Below are positions 62,541 through 64,000 of a stretch of DNA of 64,000 nt, piece after piece (position 1 is the first letter of the stretch; the number at the start of each line of letters is the position of its first letter). This DNA comes from Vavraia culicis subsp. floridensis. Taxonomy: Eukaryota; Microsporidia; Pleistophoridae. The stretch is from positions 21,263 to 85,262 of the forward strand of contig NW_007360627.1 in NCBI RefSeq assembly GCF_000192795.1. Direction: 5' to 3'. A program made the position numbers and the translations under genes. Under the pieces are notes generated by a model. The model was not told the DNA's origin and ran no database searches. It saw nothing but the letters and a program-made list of their open reading frames with translations.

Positions 62541-63299
62541 ATGCCACTATCAATCCAATACTCAAAGATTCAGTCTTACATCGCAGAATGCGCATGTTCC
62601 TTCATTTTTGGCTTTACGGTGTATTCTGCCATTCTGACAACCACGCTCAACGGCATAGTTGCGGGCCCGATACTGATAGGACTATCGATCGGGTTTGTCA
62701 GTGTGGTGATCATATTCCTGTTTGTGGACGTGACACTTGCACATTTTAATCCTGCTATAACATTTGCAGCTGTGATTTTTCGTAAGGTGCCGATAATAAG
62801 CGGCTTCTTCTACATCATTGCGCAAGGCATCGGATTCATGATTGCCTCTTTGGTCGTGCAGGGATGCTTTCCCGGATCGTTCAGGCCGTTGATGAATATC
62901 ATACGGCCTAAACAGGCCGATGACGCGACAACAGGAGAAGTGATATGCATCGAAATGTTTCTTACCGGCATACTCGTTTTTTCGGTGTTCGCCATGGCAG
63001 CGAATCCATACAAAAAGCAGAAAGAAGAAAGGGACAAGAGAGAGCTTCAAATTGATCCGAGCGAGAGCAAAATACCAGACAGGAGCATGTTTGCGCCGGT
63101 GGTTATCGGGCTGACGCTCGGATTCCTGGGGTATCTTGGCGGATCAACGTCTGGCGGTGCGTTCAATCCAGGAATTGTTTGGGCGCCGGTGCTTTTTAGT
63201 GGTCACTGGGGTGATTCGTGGAAGTACTGGGTTGGTGAATTTGTTGGTGGGTTTGGCGGTGCACTCATACAGGTTATCCTGTTCTATCCATTTTATTAG
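62541..63299 (+). CDS. Aquaporin (MIP family)
   Basis: 252-aa plasma-membrane water or small-solute channel with six spans and two half-helices. The first pore motif is intact (HFNPAITF, NPA at residues 70-72). The second is NPG (GGAFNPGIVWAP, 209-211) instead of NPA. The expected Arg after the second motif is not seen, since the sequence reads N-P-G-I-V-W, so the selectivity filter is unusual. A charged loop between spans 4 and 5 (KKQKEERDKREL) is cytosolic. Microsporidian aquaporins have been proposed to feed water into the spore for germination; this is family knowledge. The start at 62541 is the first Met; no CCC run is adjacent. Confidence 0.93.
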   Translation: MPLSIQYSKIQSYIAECACSFIFGFTVYSAILTTTLNGIVAGPILIGLSIGFVSVVIIFLFVDVTLAHFNPAITFAAVIFRKVPIISGFFYIIAQGIGFMIASLVVQGCFPGSFRPLMNIIRPKQADDATTGEVICIEMFLTGILVFSVFAMAANPYKKQKEERDKRELQIDPSESKIPDRSMFAPVVIGLTLGFLGYLGGSTSGGAFNPGIVWAPVLFSGHWGDSWKYWVGEFVGGFGGALIQVILFYPFY

Positions 63300-64000
63300 A
63301 TGCGTGGGTATAATAAACGGCTTGATCAAACAAGGTTTTTGCCTGTGTATGGCAGTAATGACAGGGTCACGGGCAGGTGTTCCATCCAATAATGCTGCCG
63401 TTTCATTCATTTTCTCCACTGACAAGAAACACACCAAACGATTTCTTTTCAAAACTGGTTATTGCACTGGCAGATCTCACGATTGACGAGGGGGTGTGTA
63501 AAGGATGGAATAATACAAAATTATCGTGCTAGACCACGCATGCTAGCACGCAGTACCGGATGCAAAGAAACATTTCCCTATATTTGTTATGCACCGCAAC
63601 ATGCACGGTGTTCAATACAAGCACAGTGTCGCTTCATATATTTGTTTTCTATGGCCACCAATATTTCCTGATTTTCTGAACGAGCGTGAGGAACTGAGAG
63701 AAAGAGAAATGTTTAGTGAATAACAGGGAAGGAAAAGTAGATTTGGTAGGGACATGAGTTAAAGAAATTGTTTATGTACGTACGAATAGCACCTTGCATG
63801 GTACTACGATGTAACCGCCTTAGATAGTACGAAAACGTAGTGTTTTGGAAGTTTTCGGTCAAGTTCTTACGATGAATGAGCTAAAAATCTGCCGATCAGC
63901 TTTGCACTATCCTGCAACACCACCACACGGTGTTATTGTTGTAAGAAAAGCGCTTGCAGCCAAGTATCAAATAAACTAGAAATACAACTCATGGCTAGCA
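63300..64000. other. Terminal spacer
   Basis: No gene seen to the window end. Confidence 0.5.

Overview
The window looks like nuclear DNA of a microsporidian, most plausibly of the Vavraia/Trachipleistophora type. That genus-level guess rests only on base composition and gene spacing and is weak. The case for Microsporidia: about 25 short genes without recognisable introns, all encoding eukaryotic proteins at or below the usual family length (Spt4, Npl4, Sec62, Per1/PGAP3, p24, phosphatidylserine synthase, FCP1, APC2, uL10); a fungal-type tRNA-Val with a pol III T-run; and a run of C (CCC) within about 15 nt upstream of most start codons, the CCC-like motif described from microsporidian genomes. 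Spacers are long (1-5 kb) and rich in minisatellites. Two runs of N (15973-16301, 35663-36448) are assembly gaps.

Layout. 1-5.6 kb: no convincing gene. 5.6-20.4 kb: a homeodomain protein, a NASP-like SHNi-TPR histone chaperone with an acidic repeat, an ABHD-type hydrolase, a Sdt1/Phm8-like HAD nucleotidase, the CTD phosphatase FCP1 (cut by gap 1), and divergently from it APC2, whose last domain lies in a shifted frame. 20.5 kb: tRNA-Val(AAC). 21.8-25.8 kb: small secreted or unknown ORFs and three single-pass membrane proteins, one with an in-frame TGA. 27-33.5 kb: phosphatidylserine synthase, Spt4, a p24 cargo receptor and Per1/PGAP3. 33.5-41 kb: AT-rich, gene-poor, with gap 2, a broken leucine-rich-repeat gene, a basic orphan protein and another single-pass membrane protein. 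41-46 kb: PGK, uL10 and GAPDH. 47-51.7 kb: a membrane RING-H2 protein, a perfect hexanucleotide array, a J-domain protein and Npl4. 52-56 kb: three same-strand single-pass membrane proteins that appear to be related. 57-63.3 kb: Sec62, a ten-TM orphan and an aquaporin.

How they fit together. Many genes serve the ER and membrane system: Sec62 (import), phosphatidylserine synthase (lipid), Per1 and p24 (GPI remodelling and export, near neighbours here), membrane RING plus Npl4 (ERAD-type degradation). GAPDH and PGK are consecutive steps of glycolysis. FCP1, Spt4, NASP-like and APC2 serve transcription, chromatin and the cell cycle. The most novel material is the set of lineage-specific single-pass membrane proteins at 23-26, 39.7 and 52-56 kb; at least some share a DIPRxEK block, a Cys-rich juxtamembrane stretch and a polybasic tail. 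A dispersed intergenic motif, core GAGGTAAATAAACGTACT, recurs many times and has no assigned function.
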